This document shows positions 7,715 to 15,510 of a stretch of 64,000 nucleotides of DNA, piece by piece; the first letter of the stretch is position 1; each line of letters opens with the position of its first letter. This DNA comes from Haloferax prahovense DSM 18310 (GTDB taxonomy: Archaea > Halobacteriota > Halobacteria > Halobacteriales > Haloferacaceae). The notes under the pieces are model-generated. The model saw nothing but the letters and a program-made list of their open reading frames with translations. It was not told the origin of the DNA and did no database searches. The position numbers and the translations under genes were made by a program. Location: assembly GCF_000336815.1 (NCBI RefSeq), contig NZ_AOLG01000047.1, positions 116,136 to 180,135 of the forward strand, in the 5' to 3' direction.

Positions 7715-9094
7715 TCAGTCGTCGGCGCGGGTGGCCGACCGGCGCTCGATGCGCCCTTCGACCGCGGCGTCGAAGCCGACCTCGCGGGCGTAGCGCGCCA
7801 GCGCGTCGTGCTGTATCTCGAACTCGCCGACGCGGTGGGCCTGCGTGATGGCCGGGAACTCCTGTGTGCTGTGGAGCAGGTAGTCGCTCGTGGCGACGGT
7901 GTAGCGCGCCTCTGGGTCGATTGGCTCGCCGCCGACGAACGCCGCGACGACCTCGTCGCGGTCGTCGTCCCAGACGATGCGCGCGCCGCTGACGTGGGCG
8001 TGCCACCAGTCCGGTTCGCCGAATCCCATCTCGGCCCCGCGGGCGGCCCCGAACGCCGCCAGTAGCTCCGTGCCGGTCACCTCGGCGACGACGAGGTGCT
8101 CCTCGAAGGGGACGAGGCTCACGAGGTCGGCGTGGGTCACCTCGGGACCGATGGGCGGGCCGGAGCGGATGCCGCCGCTGTTCTGCAGCCCCACGTCCGC
8201 GCCGGTCGCCCAGCGGTAGGCGTCGGCGATTGCGTTGCCGACGCGGCACTCGCCGGCTGCGACGGTCTCCTCGGCGCGGTCCATGGGGCGGTCGATTCGA
8301 CAGAGCACCTCGTCGAGGCCGGCGGCGTCGACTCGACCCGCCAGCGCCGCGACCAGCCCCTCGTCGGCCCGGTACTCGGCGGTCCGGTGGCGGACCGTCT
8401 CGATTCTGTCGGCGGCGACGCGGACCTCCCAGACGACGTGGCCGTTCGCGCCGGGGCGGACGACCGGCACGCCGTCGACCACGTCGTCGCGCTCGGCGTG
8501 GACGTGGCCCCCGAGGACGAGGTCCACGTCGCACCGGGCGACGAGTTCGTCGTCGCCGCTGCCGAGGTGCGAGAGCGCGACGACGAGGTCCGCGCCGTCG
8601 TCTCTGAGCGCGGCGGCCGCGTCGGCGGCGGCCGCGTAGGGGTCGGAGAAGCCGACGTCGGCCGCCTCCGGGTTGATAGTGCCGGTCGCGGGGTCGGTGA
8701 CGCCGAAGAAGCCGAGGGTCAGCCCGTCCACCTCTCGGGTCGTTCGCGGGACGGTTCCCTCGGCGGCGGCGAACCGGCCGCCGTCCTCGCCGTGGACGTT
8801 GCTCGTGACCCACGTCGGCCGGCTCGCGGCGACGAGTTCGCGGGTCCGGCTCGGCCCGTAGTCGAAGTCGTGGTTGCCGAACGTTTCGAGGTCGGCGTCC
8901 ACGGCGTCGTAGAAGTCGAGCGCCTGTCCGCCGCGCTCGACGAGCGAGAGGACGCCCGGCGCGGTGTTGTCGCCGGTGCCGACCACGAGCGTGTCGTCGC
9001 CGTCGAGGGCGCTGACGCAACCCGCGAGGCGGCCGGCGCGCTCGGTGTCGTCGAAGACGTTCTCGATGTCGGAGTAGTGGAGGAGCCGAGGCAT
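7715..9094 (-). CDS. Cytosolic 5'-nucleotidase/UshA-family metallophosphoesterase
   Basis: 459 residues without a signal peptide. The N-terminal calcineurin-like domain has GD (41-42), GNHD (73-76), the His176 strand (LSHLG) and GGHVH (195-199). The C-terminal 5'-nucleotidase domain has the GECRVGNAIADAYR region and NSGGIRSG. Family enzymes hydrolyse 5'-nucleotides or related phosphate esters using two metals. Odd point: the first metal motif, normally Asp-x-His, here reads Asp9-Ile-Glu11. Most bacterial homologues are periplasmic; this one looks cytoplasmic, so a salvage or house-cleaning role is likelier. The substrate is unknown. Confidence 0.87.
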   Translation of the reverse strand: MPRLLHYSDIENVFDDTERAGRLAGCVSALDGDDTLVVGTGDNTAPGVLSLVERGGQALDFYDAVDADLETFGNHDFDYGPSRTRELVAASRPTWVTSNVHGEDGGRFAAAEGTVPRTTREVDGLTLGFFGVTDPATGTINPEAADVGFSDPYAAAADAAAALRDDGADLVVALSHLGSGDDELVARCDVDLVLGGHVHAERDDVVDGVPVVRPGANGHVVWEVRVAADRIETVRHRTAEYRADEGLVAALAGRVDAAGLDEVLCRIDRPMDRAEETVAAGECRVGNAIADAYRWATGADVGLQNSGGIRSGPPIGPEVTHADLVSLVPFEEHLVVAEVTGTELLAAFGAARGAEMGFGEPDWWHAHVSGARIVWDDDRDEVVAAFVGGEPIDPEARYTVATSDYLLHSTQEFPAITQAHRVGEFEIQHDALARYAREVGFDAAVEGRIERRSATRADD

Positions 9095-9211
9095 TCGCTT
9101 CTCGAATGTGGCGGTGCGGGCGGATAAGAAGCCGTCGGGACGGCCCGCGGGCGGGCGAGACGGCGCGGAACCGGCGCGGCCGTCATCGCCTCGACCGAGT
9201 GAGCGTCGTCT

Positions 9212-9424
9212 CTACTCGCCGTCTTCCCCTTCGAGTTCGAACGCGACTTCGACCTCGGCTTGGTACTCTCGGGTCTCGACGGACGCGAGTTCGACGCCGA
9301 GTTCCTTTACTTCGACCCAGTGGACGCCCGCGAGCGTCTCCTCGGCGCGGTTAATCGCGTCGTCGACGGCGGCGTCGAAACTCTCTGCACTCCGACCGAC
9401 AAGGGTGATTTTCTTGAACACCAT
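9212..9424 (-). CDS. Dodecin, flavin-binding protein
   Basis: 70 residues, the dodecin length. It begins with the family motif [23 protein letters not shown] and has the flavin-stacking Trp in [11 protein letters not shown], followed by the [16 protein letters not shown] strand. Haloarchaeal dodecins assemble into 12-mers that store and protect riboflavin and lumichrome. A TATA-like GATTATTTG on the minus strand (about 9452-9461) lies about 30 nt upstream of the ATG, as in a leaderless gene. The short acidic C-terminal tail is typical of halophiles. Confident family call. Confidence 0.93.
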   Translation of the reverse strand: MVFKKITLVGRSAESFDAAVDDAINRAEETLAGVHWVEVKELGVELASVETREYQAEVEVAFELEGEDGE

Positions 9425-9528
9425 CTCGTCGGACCCTTCGTCTTACTATCACAAATAATCGTCCCTGATTCGGCGGCGATGGCGGGACGAGCCGGAAGGG
9501 TGCGCGGCGGTGCGTGGCGGCGCGCGGC

Positions 9529-10338
9529 TCACTCGTCGGGCCGATACGGACGCGCCGTCTCGGCTCGCGCCGCGACGCGCGTTCGACCCCACGCCACGGC
9601 CGCGGAGTCGTAACTCACGACCAGCGCCTCCGGCCCGCCCATGTGGTCGTAGACGACGAGCGTGACCGACGCCGTCGTCGGTCGGTCCACGACCACGACG
9701 CCGTACGACGGGTCGCCCTCGACCGCGGACACGCGGACGCCGGCGTCGACCATGGCGTCGAGCCCGTCGGGGTACCGGTTCGAGAGCCAGTCGAGGGACT
9801 CCGCCGAGAGAACGAGCGTGGCGCTGTCACCGAGCCGCGCGAGTTGCTCGTGCGCTTCGGGCCAGATGCTGAACAGGAACGGGCCGTTGAACCCGGAGAG
9901 ACTCGTCGATTCGCCGAGGTCGAACTCGAGGGGGGAGCACGCTTCCATCGCCGGGAGCTCGCCGGTGCAGACGACCGCGTCGCGGAACAGCGAGGGCGGC
10001 GGGTTGACCGATTCCGGGAGGCGGTCGAGCACCGGTTTCGCGTCGAGCACGTTCGCCATCGACCGGAGCGCCTCGTCGTGCGTCTCCAAGGCGACGCGAC
10101 CCGCGCTCGTGGCGACGAAGCCGCCGTTCGACCGCTCGACGAGTCCGAGTTGAACGAGGCGCTCGACGCCGCGGTCGACGGTGGACCGAGAGACCGAGAG
10201 CGCGCGGACGAGGTCGGCCTTCGAAAGCGACTCCGACGAGAGCGCCTGGAGGAGCCGACGGCGGCGGCCGACCGCCTCGAACGCGTCGGCCGCGTCTCCG
10301 CCCTCGTCTTCGTCCTCGTCACCAATCCAACTCGACAT
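9529..10338 (-). CDS. HTH transcriptional regulator with FilR1/DUF1724-type C-terminal domain
   Basis: 269 residues. An N-terminal acidic leader precedes a MarR/ArsR-like winged helix (about 18-85; recognition helix around SVSRSTVDRGVERL). The C-terminal domain (about 100-255) matches the methanogenesis-regulator FilR1-like domain, a ligand-sensing module widespread in haloarchaeal regulators. The ATG at 10338 is preferred over 10350 because a TATA-like element (10365-10374) lies about 30 nt upstream. A paralogue with the same architecture is encoded at 41152-41952. Neither ligand nor target is evident; it may regulate itself or the membrane-protein pair next door. Confidence 0.85.
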   Translation of the reverse strand: MSSWIGDEDEDEGGDAADAFEAVGRRRRLLQALSSESLSKADLVRALSVSRSTVDRGVERLVQLGLVERSNGGFVATSAGRVALETHDEALRSMANVLDAKPVLDRLPESVNPPPSLFRDAVVCTGELPAMEACSPLEFDLGESTSLSGFNGPFLFSIWPEAHEQLARLGDSATLVLSAESLDWLSNRYPDGLDAMVDAGVRVSAVEGDPSYGVVVVDRPTTASVTLVVYDHMGGPEALVVSYDSAAVAWGRTRVAARAETARPYRPDE

Positions 10339-10364
10339 CGGTGTGAACATCTCAGGGCCTACAC

Positions 10365-10374
10365 AAATGTATAT
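10365..10374 (-). promoter_or_regulatory. TATA-like box supporting the start at 10338
   Basis: The minus strand reads ATATACATTT, the only AT-rich stretch in the region. It is centred about 30 nt above the second ATG, the spacing of haloarchaeal leaderless promoters. Confidence 0.45.
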
Positions 10375-10437
10375 CGGGACTCCGGATATTCGCCCGAAAT
10401 CGGGGGGCTTGGGCAGACCGACGGCCGCCCCAATATG

Positions 10438-11097
10438 TCAACGAGCTGTTGATTCGAGCCGTTTCTGCAACGCGCCGACTACGTCGGAGAGGTGTGCGGT
10501 CCCCCAGATGGCGACGACGACCCCACCGACGGCGTCGAACACGAGGTCGAGGAGCGTGTCGTCGAGGCCGTACTGCGTCAGCACCGATGCGGTGCCGGCG
10601 AGCGAGGCAACCCCCGAGATAGCGAACTCGATGACCTCCCAGAAGACCCCGAACGCGAGCACGAAAAGCAGAATGAAGACGAACATGAATCGCGGTGGCA
10701 GGTAGATGTCCGCCGTGTGCTCGTCGACCGCGCGGACGGTCGCGTAGCCGGCGGCCGCGACGACCGACGACGACAGCGCGTGCGTGAGGTGGTCCCACCA
10801 CCAGACGCCCGCGTAGAAACTGGTCTCCGAACCGGGGAGACCGACCGTACCCAGCGCGTGGAGGAACGCCGCCGTCGATATCCAGAGCGTCAGCCCGGCG
10901 TCCATCGGGATGCGGTAGTCGCGTTCGAGTAGCGCCGGGAGGTAGGTCACGCCGAGGCCGACGAGCGCGTTGACGACGATGCCGAGGTTCCCGCGGTCGA
11001 GGCCGATGAAGACGAGACCGACGAGGACGACCTGCATCGCCCGCGAGAGCTGGCGCTGGCGTCGCGCGTCGATGCGGAGATACGAGCGAACCCTCAC
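10438..11097 (-). CDS. DUF2238-like multi-pass membrane protein
   Basis: 219 residues with about six hydrophobic segments. It carries the DUF2238/YjdF pattern: WWWDHLTH (99-106), FWEVIEF (152-158) and DDTLLDLVFDAVGG (179-192), with acidic and His residues inside membrane helices that could bind a metal or carry protons. The function of the family is not established to my knowledge. Its start overlaps the end of the next upstream gene by 4 nt (10438-11807 is one transcription unit). The two proteins share the same helix-embedded motif order, so they look like diverged paralogues that may form a heteromer. Confidence 0.8.
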   Translation of the reverse strand: MRVRSYLRIDARRQRQLSRAMQVVLVGLVFIGLDRGNLGIVVNALVGLGVTYLPALLERDYRIPMDAGLTLWISTAAFLHALGTVGLPGSETSFYAGVWWWDHLTHALSSSVVAAAGYATVRAVDEHTADIYLPPRFMFVFILLFVLAFGVFWEVIEFAISGVASLAGTASVLTQYGLDDTLLDLVFDAVGGVVVAIWGTAHLSDVVGALQKRLESTAR

Positions 11098-11807
11098 GAC
11101 GACTCACCGCCCTCTCTCGTGGAGTCGTCGTCAGTTTCCGCCGGACTCACGTCCTCGGCGACATCCGCCACCTCCTCGGGGAGCCGCTTGCGCGAGCCGG
11201 CCCGGCGGCGGAAGTAGTACTCGAACAGCAACCCGGCCCCGAGTCCGGCGACGGTGGCGGCGACGAAGTCCCACATCAGCCCCGCCTCGACGACGTGTTC
11301 GGGTCGGCCGTTCAACAGCAGGCGCGTCCCGAGATAGAGGTCCGAGAGCCACTGGACGACCGCCCAGACGCCGGCGGCGGCCATCGTGGCGATGACGACG
11401 AAGAAGACCGCGAACGAGTGGTTCATCCGGACCGGCGTGAACACGTCGAGTTCGACGGCGACGATGAGCGCGATGGCGGCCACCGCGAGGTACGTCGAGA
11501 CGCGTCCGGAGAACGTCACGCCGCCGATGGTCTGGCCCCGAACGAGGACGCGAGCGACGAGCGGGAGCGACGCGAGCGCGACGACCTCCCACGGCAGCAT
11601 CGCTCTCGGTTCGCGGAAGGCGACCGCCGGGACGACGGTGACCGCGGCGACGACGGCCGCGAACCCGCCCCAGACGAGGTCGCCGCCGGTGACGACGCTC
11701 CCGACGGCGACGGCGACGAGGAACCCCACGAACAGCCACGCGAGTACCGCGTTGAGCCGTCTACTCCGGACGAATTGCGCCAGCTCCGTCTGTGCGGCCT
11801 GCGACAT
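11094..11807 (-). CDS. Membrane protein paralogous to the downstream DUF2238-like protein
   Basis: 237 residues, about seven hydrophobic segments, then a hydrophilic acidic C-terminus (about 200-237). Within the membrane part, FAVFFVVIATMAAAGVWAVVQWLSD and LMWDFVAATVAGLGAGL parallel the FWEVIEF and LDLVFDAVGGVVVAI segments of the neighbour, although the WDHLTH motif is replaced. This is a translationally coupled gene pair with a 4-nt overlap. The role is unknown; a divergent duplicate forming a complex is the simplest reading. Confidence 0.78.
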   Translation of the reverse strand: MSQAAQTELAQFVRSRRLNAVLAWLFVGFLVAVAVGSVVTGGDLVWGGFAAVVAAVTVVPAVAFREPRAMLPWEVVALASLPLVARVLVRGQTIGGVTFSGRVSTYLAVAAIALIVAVELDVFTPVRMNHSFAVFFVVIATMAAAGVWAVVQWLSDLYLGTRLLLNGRPEHVVEAGLMWDFVAATVAGLGAGLLFEYYFRRRAGSRKRLPEEVADVAEDVSPAETDDDSTREGGESS

Positions 11808-11863
11808 GCCCGTCCGTTAGCGACGGGCTGAGAAAACGTTTGGGCGAAGACGCCCCGTTTCGA

Positions 11864-12208
11864 TTACGTGTTCGTTCCGTGAACGACCTCGTAGTCGTTC
11901 CCACCACCGTTCGACACGCCGATGATTGCCCACTCGTATGGAAGGTCGATACCGCGAAGCCGCTCTCGAAGCGCGCTGATGTGGTCGTCCCACGTCACGA
12001 AGCAGCGGAACCGATACGGTGTCTCGGTTCCGCCGTCTGCGAGCACCGGACGGCATTCGGTCGCTTCTCGCGAACTCAGTGCGGTCACGTGGACCGTACG
12101 CCACTTGCGTTCGGCCAGCATATCGGTTCCGTCGCCCGAGACGGAGTAGCCGAGCCGGCCGAATATCGACCGAGCCTCCTGGACGGGAGGCATCGAAGCC
12201 TGGGCCAT
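11864..12208 (-). CDS. Conserved haloarchaeal small protein (DUF7116-like)
   Basis: 114 residues, no signal peptide or membrane segment. It starts MAQASMPPVQEARSIFGRLG and has a central beta-rich part (KWRTVHVTALS, YRFRCFVTWDD) ending in a mixed alpha/beta segment. I recall this as a haloarchaea-specific family numbered DUF7116, from memory only. No catalytic motif is apparent; a small ligand-binding or adaptor role is conceivable. The 13-bp palindrome at 12250-12262 lies 42-54 nt upstream of its ATG, in the right place for an operator. Confidence 0.75.
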   Translation of the reverse strand: MAQASMPPVQEARSIFGRLGYSVSGDGTDMLAERKWRTVHVTALSSREATECRPVLADGGTETPYRFRCFVTWDDHISALRERLRGIDLPYEWAIIGVSNGGGNDYEVVHGTNT

Positions 12209-12249
12209 GCACGTCTACGTACACCCGCACCCCTGATAAAGATTGCCAC

Positions 12250-12262
12250 GGTATGACATACC
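12250..12262 (-). promoter_or_regulatory. Palindrome GGTATG-A-CATACC upstream of the DUF7116-like gene
   Basis: A perfect 6-bp inverted repeat with a single central base lies in the 87-bp intergenic space. It lies 42-54 nt before the ATG at 12208, beside an AT-rich stretch (12232-12246). Such a compact palindrome in a GC-rich genome suggests a repressor or activator site. Confidence 0.4.
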
Positions 12263-12295
12263 AATAGTTGACGAACGGTCGCGCCGGCCGCTCGA

Positions 12296-12544
12296 CTACT
12301 CGTGAGCGGCGTCCCACTCCTCGGGCTTTCTGACGTTTCCGCAGTTGTTGCACTCGATGCGGGCCATCGTGTCCATCGCGGTGTCGAACGAGTCGCAGTT
12401 ACCGCAGAGGTAGCCCCATCGGCTCTCGGCGTCCTCGGTCGAGTACACCACGTAGAACGGCCCCTTCGAGCCGCGCTCGGCCTCGTCAGTGGCGACGAAG
12501 ACAGTCTTGCCGCTCGATACGGTCTGGGTCTGGAGTTCGGCCAT
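12296..12544 (-). CDS. DUF5816 family small zinc-ribbon protein
   Basis: 82 residues. An N-terminal beta region (SSGKTVFVATDEAERGSKGP, FYVVYSTED) is followed by a four-cysteine ribbon: CGNC in the first knuckle (about 47-50) and CNNC in the second (about 65-68). I recall this haloarchaeal family as DUF5816. Its function is unknown; the ribbon suggests a nucleic-acid or protein-interaction role. It is followed by the palindrome-bearing spacer and preceded by the iron-sulfur assembly gene on the same strand. Confidence 0.82.
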   Translation of the reverse strand: MAELQTQTVSSGKTVFVATDEAERGSKGPFYVVYSTEDAESRWGYLCGNCDSFDTAMDTMARIECNNCGNVRKPEEWDAAHE

Positions 12545-12583
12545 GCCACCGATTCGCGCGGGGGTGGCTTAAGAAATTGGTCC

Positions 12584-12949
12584 CTACGTCCGGAACGACT
12601 CGCCGCAGCCGCAACTGCTCTCGGCGTTCGGGTTATCGACGTGGAAGCCCGCGCCCTGCAGGCCGCCCTCGAAGTCGAGGGTGGAGCCGCCGATGTAGTT
12701 CATGCTCGCGGGGTCGACGAACACCCGAAGACCGTGCTGTTCGACGACCGTGTCGTCGTCTTCCGGTTCGTTGTCGAAGCGCATCCCGTAGGACAGCCCG
12801 GCGCAACCGCCCTGCTGGACGAACAGTCGGAGGCCCGCCACGTCGGTGTCCATCGACTCCCCTTCGAGGAGGGAGACGGCTTCGTCCGCGGCCGCGGGCG
12901 TGACCGTGACCGCCACATCGCCGCCGCCACTCGCGGATTCCGTGCTCAT
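12584..12949 (-). CDS. A-type iron-sulfur cluster assembly protein (IscA/ErpA/HesB family)
   Basis: 121 residues from the ATG at 12949. It has the three invariant cysteines of A-type carriers: Cys49 in GGCAGLSYG and the C-terminal CGCG (Cys113, Cys115), plus the LDFEGGLQGAGF family stretch. It receives and hands over Fe-S clusters in the cytoplasm. The first 12 residues are a low-complexity acidic extension. Likely clients encoded in this window include dihydroxy-acid dehydratase (IlvD), the FAD/Fe-S oxidoreductase and the Rieske protein, although none is adjacent. The assignment is firm; the choice between IscA and ErpA function is not possible from sequence. Confidence 0.93.
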   Translation of the reverse strand: MSTESASGGGDVAVTVTPAAADEAVSLLEGESMDTDVAGLRLFVQQGGCAGLSYGMRFDNEPEDDDTVVEQHGLRVFVDPASMNYIGGSTLDFEGGLQGAGFHVDNPNAESSCGCGESFRT

Positions 12950-13069
12950 ACGCCCCACTATACTGTGGGAACGGTTAACTGTGGCGCAGGCGGAACCCGG
13001 AGCCGGCCCGGTAGGGTTCGGCTACCGGGCGCAAGTCGAGGAAAAACGAGTCGAACGAGCCGCGTTCGC

Positions 13070-14356
13070 CTACTCTTCGAACCGCTCGCGGACGCTCTGA
13101 GCGTGCGCGTCGAGCCCTTCGGCCTCGGCGAGCGTCGTAATCGTTCCCGAAAGCTCCGACAGTCCCTCGCGGTCGAGGCGCTGGACCGTCGTCGAGCGGA
13201 CGAAGTGGTCGACAGAGAGCCCACCCTGTCGCTTCGCGCCGCCGCCCGTCGGGAGAACGTGGTTCGTCCCGGAGGCGTAGTCGCCGGCCGCGACGGGCGT
13301 GTACGGGCCGAGGAAGACGCTCCCCGCGGAGTCGATGCGGTCCAACAGCGCCTCGTCGTCGTCGGCCTGAATCGTCAGGTGCTCGGCGGCGTACTCCTCG
13401 GCGAACAGCACCGCCTCGGACATCGACCGCGCGAGGAGGACGCCCGACGCGTCGCCTTCGAGCGCCGCCTCGATGGTCTCGGTCCGCTCGCGCTCGCCCG
13501 CCTGTCGTTCGACCTCCGCGACGACTTCCTCGGCGAGTTCGGCGTCGTCCGTGACGGCGACGACCGACGCGTTCGGGTCGTGTTCGGCCTGCGCGACGAG
13601 GTCGGCGGCGACGAACCGCGCCTCGGCGGTCTCGTCGGCGACGACGAGCACCTCGGAGGGACCGGCGAGGAAGTCGATGTCAACGTCACCGCGGACCTCG
13701 GCCTTCGCCGCGGTGACCCACTTGTTGCCCGGCCCGACGACCTTCTGGACGGCCTTCACCGTCTCCGTGCCGTAGGCGAGCGCGGCGATGCCCTGCGCGC
13801 CGCCGACCGAGTACACCGCGTCCGCGCCCGCGACGTGCATCGCGGCGAGCGTGACGGGGTTCATCTGGTCCGCGGGCGGCGTGGCGACCGCGACGTGTTC
13901 GACCCCCGCGACCTTCGCGGGAATGACGCCCATCAGGACGCTCGAGGGGTAGGCGGCGGTGCCGCCGGGGGCGTAGACGCCGACCCGGTCGAGCGGGCGG
14001 TACCGACGCCCGAGTTCGCGGGTGCCGGCGTCGCCGAACTCCTCGCGCCAGTCCTCGGGGACCTGTTTTTCGTGGAACTCGCGGACGTTCGCCGCGGCGG
14101 CCTCGATGGCCTCGCGCACGTCGTCGTCGATTTCGTCGTAGGCGCGCTCGGCGGCGTCGGTCACGTCGATATTACCGACCTGAACGCCGTCGAACTCGCT
14201 TGAGAACTCACGGACCGCCACGTCCCCCTCGCGGTGGACGCGCTCGACGATATCGCGCACGTCGGAGCGAACCTCGCCGACGCCGGCGTCCCGCTCGAAG
14301 AAGGCGCGGCGGGCGTCGGTGCCGAGGTCGGCCAGTTCGCGAACCTCGATGTTCAT
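13070..14356 (-). CDS. hisD: Histidinol dehydrogenase
   Basis: 428 residues, full length. It catalyses the last two steps of histidine biosynthesis, L-histidinol to L-histidine with 2 NAD+, using a zinc ion. The family signatures are present: the GTAAYPSSVLMGVIPAKVAG region, DFLAGPSEVLV, AQAEHDPNA, the catalytic Glu-His pair in AAEHLTI, and GAKRQGGLSVDHF near the C-terminus. It stands alone, without other his genes nearby, as is usual in haloarchaea where his genes are scattered. The start at the ATG 14356 (MNIEVREL) matches the family N-terminus. Confidence 0.97.
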   Translation of the reverse strand: MNIEVRELADLGTDARRAFFERDAGVGEVRSDVRDIVERVHREGDVAVREFSSEFDGVQVGNIDVTDAAERAYDEIDDDVREAIEAAAANVREFHEKQVPEDWREEFGDAGTRELGRRYRPLDRVGVYAPGGTAAYPSSVLMGVIPAKVAGVEHVAVATPPADQMNPVTLAAMHVAGADAVYSVGGAQGIAALAYGTETVKAVQKVVGPGNKWVTAAKAEVRGDVDIDFLAGPSEVLVVADETAEARFVAADLVAQAEHDPNASVVAVTDDAELAEEVVAEVERQAGERERTETIEAALEGDASGVLLARSMSEAVLFAEEYAAEHLTIQADDDEALLDRIDSAGSVFLGPYTPVAAGDYASGTNHVLPTGGGAKRQGGLSVDHFVRSTTVQRLDREGLSELSGTITTLAEAEGLDAHAQSVRERFEE

Positions 14357-14438
14357 ACCTCGGCTTTGCGGCCGGCGCGAAAAGTCGTTGCGGAAGCGGT
14401 GGGCGGCGCCCGCGCCTCGCGCCGCGGCCTCGCGCGAC

Positions 14439-15044
14439 TTACGCCACGTCGCGCTGTTCCGTGTACGTCAGCGTCCGGTCGTCGGTCTCGATGGTCGTCT
14501 GGACCGTAATCCAGCCGTCGGCCTGCCGGACCGCGAACGCCTCGGAGTACGAGAGTTTGACGCGCTTCGTCGTCGTGTAGGACTCGCCGGCTGCGAGGCC
14601 GCCGACCGCTTGGGACCCGCGCCAGACCTCGTCGTCCGGGTCGGTGCTGTTGCCGACGAAGATGCGACTGTAGACGGTGACGCCGGAACTATCGGCGTCC
14701 TGCTGGTTGGTTATCGTGCTCGTCACGTCGCGGCACGTCTGGCCGCACTTCTCGATGTTGTCGACGACGACGCCGAACGGCGGCACCGATTCGCTTTCGG
14801 CCGCGTCGCCGTCTCCGTCGTCGCTACTGCTGTCTCCGCTCTCGCTGTCACTACTTCCGCTGTCGCTGCTACCGCTATCGCCGCTATCGCCGTCGTCGGG
14901 CGGCGCGGTCGTCTGCGTGGGGAACGGTTCGTCTGAGTCGGCGTCGTCGTCGGAGAACGGTCCGATTCCGGTCACGAACGCGGCCGAGACGCCGGCCGTG
15001 AGGAGGACCAGAACTGTCGCGGCGACGAGGAGTGTTCGTCTCAT
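14439..15044 (-). CDS. Membrane-anchored secreted protein with Ser/Asp linker and CARDB-like domain
   Basis: 201 residues. An N-terminal signal/anchor helix (about 4-25) is followed by an acidic stretch and a low-complexity Gly/Ser/Asp linker (50-86). A C-terminal beta-sandwich-like domain (about 90-201) contains Cys100 and Cys104 and the SGVTVYSRIFVGN...AGESYTTTKRV pattern of cell-surface FxLYD/CARDB-type modules. It is probably held at the outer face of the membrane, the linker crossing the S-layer gap. No cysteine lipobox is present. The ligand is unknown. Confidence 0.75.
   Translation of the reverse strand: MRRTLLVAATVLVLLTAGVSAAFVTGIGPFSDDDADSDEPFPTQTTAPPDDGDSGDSGSSDSGSSDSESGDSSSDDGDGDAAESESVPPFGVVVDNIEKCGQTCRDVTSTITNQQDADSSGVTVYSRIFVGNSTDPDDEVWRGSQAVGGLAAGESYTTTKRVKLSYSEAFAVRQADGWITVQTTIETDDRTLTYTEQRDVA
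14787..14897 (-). repeat. Gly/Ser/Asp low-complexity coding repeat
   Basis: Imperfect repeats of GACAGCGGTAGC-like codons encode residues 50-86 of the surface protein (SGSSDSGSSDSE pattern). The repeats are in frame and irregular, consistent with a slippage-grown stalk. Confidence 0.8.
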
Positions 15045-15116
15045 AACTGAATTGAAACTTCGTCTTGGACGGCTGTCGTTCAGCTCAGTTGCCGGCTACC
15101 TTCGGGTCGCACTTAG

Positions 15117-15383
15117 TTACGCACCCGAAAAGTCGTCGGCGAGGTCGCTTAGCGAGCCCCCAAGCGACCCGTCGAGGGCCCCGTTCAGGAAGTCGCTAAC
15201 GAGGTCGTGGATGTCCGAGACGAACTCCGGGGCCGGTCCGGGGAGTTCGCCGGGCGGCCCCTGCTGGCCGGCCTCGGGGCCCGATTGCTGTGCGTTCTCG
15301 CTCGGTGCGGCCGCGGCGAGGCCCGCGGTCGCGACGAGAGCCGCGAGCGCGACGCCGACGAGAGTGAGTCTGCGTCGGTTCAT
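15117..15383 (-). CDS. Small secreted protein of unknown function
   Basis: 88 residues. A Sec-type signal peptide (MNRRRLTLVGVALAALVATA, with AAA cleavage near residue 26) precedes a Gln/Pro/Gly-rich segment. The C-terminus is a helical tail containing GALDGSLGGSLSDLADDF. There is no lipobox and no known domain. It lies 72 nt upstream of the surface protein on the same strand and could be co-expressed. The mature peptide is about 60 residues, so it may be a surface or signalling peptide, but nothing proves it. Confidence 0.6.
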   Translation of the reverse strand: MNRRRLTLVGVALAALVATAGLAAAAPSENAQQSGPEAGQQGPPGELPGPAPEFVSDIHDLVSDFLNGALDGSLGGSLSDLADDFSGA

Positions 15384-15510
15384 GGTGAATCGCTTCGGTC
15401 GGCACTCGCGGAGCGACGCTCATGAATACGGGACACCGTGGCGGGCGTTTTGCGTCGGTTTCGCCGAGTTTCGCCGCGGTTCACATCGAATTGCCGCCGG
15501 TTCGGGGTCG

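Noticed and set aside
12302-14203. Plus-strand frame antisense to hisD and iscA
   Set aside because: Both sense genes have all catalytic residues; the antisense translation has no recognisable domain.
14787-14897. CRISPR-like short repeat array
   Set aside because: Irregular in-frame Ser/Asp/Gly codon repeats within a surface protein; no constant repeat with unique spacers.
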